Shown: positions 61,491 through 64,000 of the stretch, in pieces | Layout: every line of letters begins with the position of its first letter | How positions within the stretch are numbered: the stretch's first letter is position 1 | Assembly (NCBI GenBank): GCA_024760905.1 | Contig: CM045739.1 | Location: 1,812,001 to 1,876,000 of the forward strand | DNA: 64,000 nt | Origin: Plotosus lineatus | Taxonomy: Eukaryota > Chordata > Actinopteri > Siluriformes > Plotosidae | Direction of reading: 5' to 3' | Position numbers and translations under genes: made by a program | The notes under the pieces: generated by a model | What the model saw: only the letters and a program-made list of their open reading frames with translations | Told to the model about the DNA's origin: nothing | Database searches by the model: none

Positions 61491-61669
61491 ACCTATACAC
61501 ATAGTATTAACAACTTCTGGAGTTCCAGTAAGCGTGCATTTCCCCTCCCTTTCAGTCTCGTTTTTCTCACACTTTTTTCGCGTTTGACTTCCGGATTTTG
61601 GTCAAATTCTGATTTGTTCGACCTCTAAAGCGTCCGAGGTGTGCGTGTGTGTGTGTGTGTGTATATATA

Positions 61670-62525
61670 CAGTAATCCCCCTTATTTCGCGGTTAATGGG
61701 GACCGCAAAATGACTTCTCCCACTTCTTAAGGGCACCCACCCACCTACATATTATATAAGATTTATATATAAGTTAATTTTAAAGTGTTCTATGCATGTT
61801 AATGTCATACAGACAACGTGTATTAATATATAAATAAATGATACATCTTATAATGACATATATATAAATACTGTATAACAAAGCTTATAAATAACAAATC
61901 CACTGCCACGTCGAGGAGAATCACTGGCGGCACTGGTGCATGGTTGGGGCTCGTCAGCACCTCCAGAGCCTTTGCTTTAGTATGTATCATGTTCGTGTCC
62001 AAACTTACAAGTGTTTAACTCTCTTTCTCTCTCTCTCTCTCCTCATACATGACATGTGCTGGTGAGGGGCGGGGCTGTTACCCGCAGGCGAAATCTAGAG
62101 AGCGCACCTGAATTCACTCAGCCATCAGCTATAAAGCGCTCCGTGGTCGACCAGTTTCCGTGTTAATACTCTCCCAGTGATTTTGGTTTTTGTTTTTCCC
62201 TCACCACTACGGTGAACACAATTTTTCCCGCACCCCAGTGCTTCCCCTGAGCTCAATAAAAGGCATTGTTTCATGGGGGAGGAAAGGTGTGTTGGATGCT
62301 AGGAAATATAATCCCGAACAATCAGCTTGCTGGATTCACAGCCAATCAGAGAACACTCAAGTCAAGCAGGAGAACAGAGCATGTTGGGTAGCGTAGTTGA
62401 ATGTACATGTTGTGCTGTACTGCACGTGGATTTTGAATAATCTTTAATTTTTTAATTTCCTGATGGAAAATAACGTGATATTGTGGGGATGCGAAGTAGG
62501 ACATGCGACGTGGCGGGGATTACTG
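61670..62525. mobile_element. pogo/Tigger-like MITE with TA flanks
   Basis: Inverted ends CAGTAATCCCC and GGGGATTACTG lie between TA dinucleotides. The left end continues CTTATTTCGCGG, typical of Tigger-type termini. No transposase frame is present. Contents include a (CT)n run at 62021-62041. Confidence 0.8.
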
Positions 62526-62539
62526 TATATACAAACACA

Positions 62540-62986
62540 CAGGGATTCCTCACTTTTCGCGGTGAATTGGGAATGAGATCCCCACGCGACCAACGAAATC
62601 CGCAAAGTAGGATCCCCCCCCCCCCCCCCCGAATGACGTATACGTATGTGTATATAATATAAATAAATACATATTCAATGCCGCAAATGCTTATAATATC
62701 AATGGAACATTAAAAAATAACGCATAAGGTGGAAATAAAATATAATTACTAATTACACATACATACAGACGCGCACGCAGATGCGCACCTTACAACAATG
62801 TAACTATTTTTGATAGAAGATTTTGGGTTGTTCAATTTTGGGTTTTTTTTGCAGAATTGGCCTGATTTTTGCTGCATTTTTCCTTAACTTTCCCCCCTAT
62901 TTTTCCTTATTTTTTTTTGTTTTAATTCGATAAACGTGATGCACTGAAGCCGCATGAATTGAAGCGTGAAGTAGTGAGGGATCCCT
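62540..62986. mobile_element. Second Tigger-like MITE
   Basis: The ends are CAGGGATTCCTCACTTTTCG and GTAGTGAGGGATCCCT, inverted repeats with one mismatch over the outer 14 bases. It is non-coding and carries a poly(C) run near 62617-62630. The next RTE copy starts at its right edge. Confidence 0.75.
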
Positions 62987-62989
62987 AGC

Positions 62990-64000
62990 TTCTTCTTTTC
63001 CTTTCGGCTTTTCCCGTCAGGGGTCGCCACAAGAAACCATCCGCCTCCATCTCACCATATCCTCTGTATCTTCTACTCTTACTCCAACTACCTTCATGTC
63101 CTCCTTCACCACATCCATAAATCTTCTCTTTGGTCTTCCTCGTGGCCTTCTGCCTGATAGTTCCAACCTCAGCATCCTACTGCCAATATACTCACTATCC
63201 CTCCTCTGTACATGTCCAAACCATCTGACTTGGTCTCCAAAACATCTTACATGTGCTGTCCCTCTGATGTACTCATTCCTGATCCTATCCATCCTCGTTA
63301 CTCCCAAAGAGAACCTCAACATTTTCATCTCTGCTACCTCCAGCTCTGCCTCCTGTCTTTTCCCCAGGGCCACTGTTTCTAAACCATACAACATCGCTGG
63401 TCTCATCACTGTCTTGTACACTTTTCCTTTCATTCTTGCCGATGCCTTTCTATCACACATCACACCGGATACTTTTCTCCAACCATTCCAACCTGCCTGC
63501 ACATGCTTCTTCACCTCTTTTCCACACTCTCCATTGCTCTGGATTGTTGAGACTAAGTACTTAAAATCCTCCACCTTCCTTATCTCTGCTCCTGTAACCT
63601 CACCGTTCCTGTTGGGTCCTTGTCATTCACACACATGTATTCTGTCTTACTGAGGCGAACCTTCATTCCTCTCCTTTCCAGGGCATACCTCCACCTCTCT
63701 AGATTTTGCTGCACTTGTTCTCTGCTCTCAGTACAGATCACAATGTCATCTGCAAACATCATAGTCCATGGGGAATCTTGTCTGACTTCATCTGTCAACC
63801 TGTCCATCACCACAGCAAACAAGAAGGGGCGCAGAGCTGACCCTTGATGCAATCCCGCCTCCACTTTGAACTCTTCTGTCACACCGACAGCACACCTCAC
63901 CACTGTCTTACATGTCTCATACATGCCCTGCACCACTCTAACATAATTCTCTGCCACTCCCTCATGCAATACCACAGTTCTTCTCTCGGCACCCTGTCAT
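62990..64000 (-). mobile_element. RTE 3' half, running off the window
   Basis: On the - strand the frames 63975-63580 (FADD box, [18 protein letters not shown]) and 63574-63017 ([15 protein letters not shown] to the normal terminus) are separated by a one-base change near 63590. A small in-frame deletion removes the KVREARL region near 63225. It continues past base 64000. Confidence 0.9.

Overview
This window is vertebrate, almost certainly teleost, genomic DNA. It has spliced genes with GT-AG introns, fish-type transposable elements (Tc1, hAT, pogo/Tigger-like, RTE-type LINEs, tRNA-headed SINEs) and very long (GT)n-based minisatellites. No prokaryotic or viral gene set is present. The species cannot be named from the sequence.

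Three protein-coding genes are supported. (1) The 3' half of a beta-1,4-galactosyltransferase, best matched to B4GALT3, lies on the + strand with four exons between 14842 and 25017. Its 5' exons must lie left of the window. (2) A complete metadherin gene (MTDH/LYRIC/AEG-1) lies on the - strand, with 12 coding exons from 41653 down to 28928 that join in frame to 502 codons plus a stop. (3) The 5' part of a CEP85-type centrosomal gene lies on the + strand, with coding exons between 47632 and 52571, and runs off into a repeat-filled intron. b4galt3 and mtdh converge tail to tail with facing poly(A) signals near 27.6-27.9 kb. mtdh and cep85 diverge head to head over about 5 kb that is mostly an RTE retrotransposon.

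Layout: 1-14740 is one (GT)n-based VNTR with internal variant domains, ending about 100 bp upstream of a b4galt3 exon. 14842-27600 is b4galt3, whose introns hold a hAT MITE, a Tc1 copy split by a LINE insertion, a full-length RTE with a 16-bp target-site duplication (TSD), and a SINE. 27885-41900 is mtdh, with a 4.3-kb (CA)n/AGCC array in intron 7 and a 2.4-kb hAT-like element in intron 5. 41990-46380 is RTE with nested SINE and LINE insertions. 46660-52571 is cep85, with a foldback element and a hAT MITE. 52838-64000 is a transposon graveyard: a second Tc1, RTE fragments, a second LINE family, an RTE inserted in a hairpin, and pogo-like MITEs.

I found no evidence of a new enzymatic or defence system. 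The unusual content is architectural. Two large intronic arrays are both UG-rich in the sense of their host gene, and microsatellites abut about half of the splice acceptors. One SINE head occurs with two different LINE-derived tails, and two Tc1 copies share an internal deletion that one copy has re-framed. The MTDH SND1-binding motif also carries a substitution. Exon boundaries were read by eye from splice consensus, phase and protein similarity; no alignment or transcript was available.
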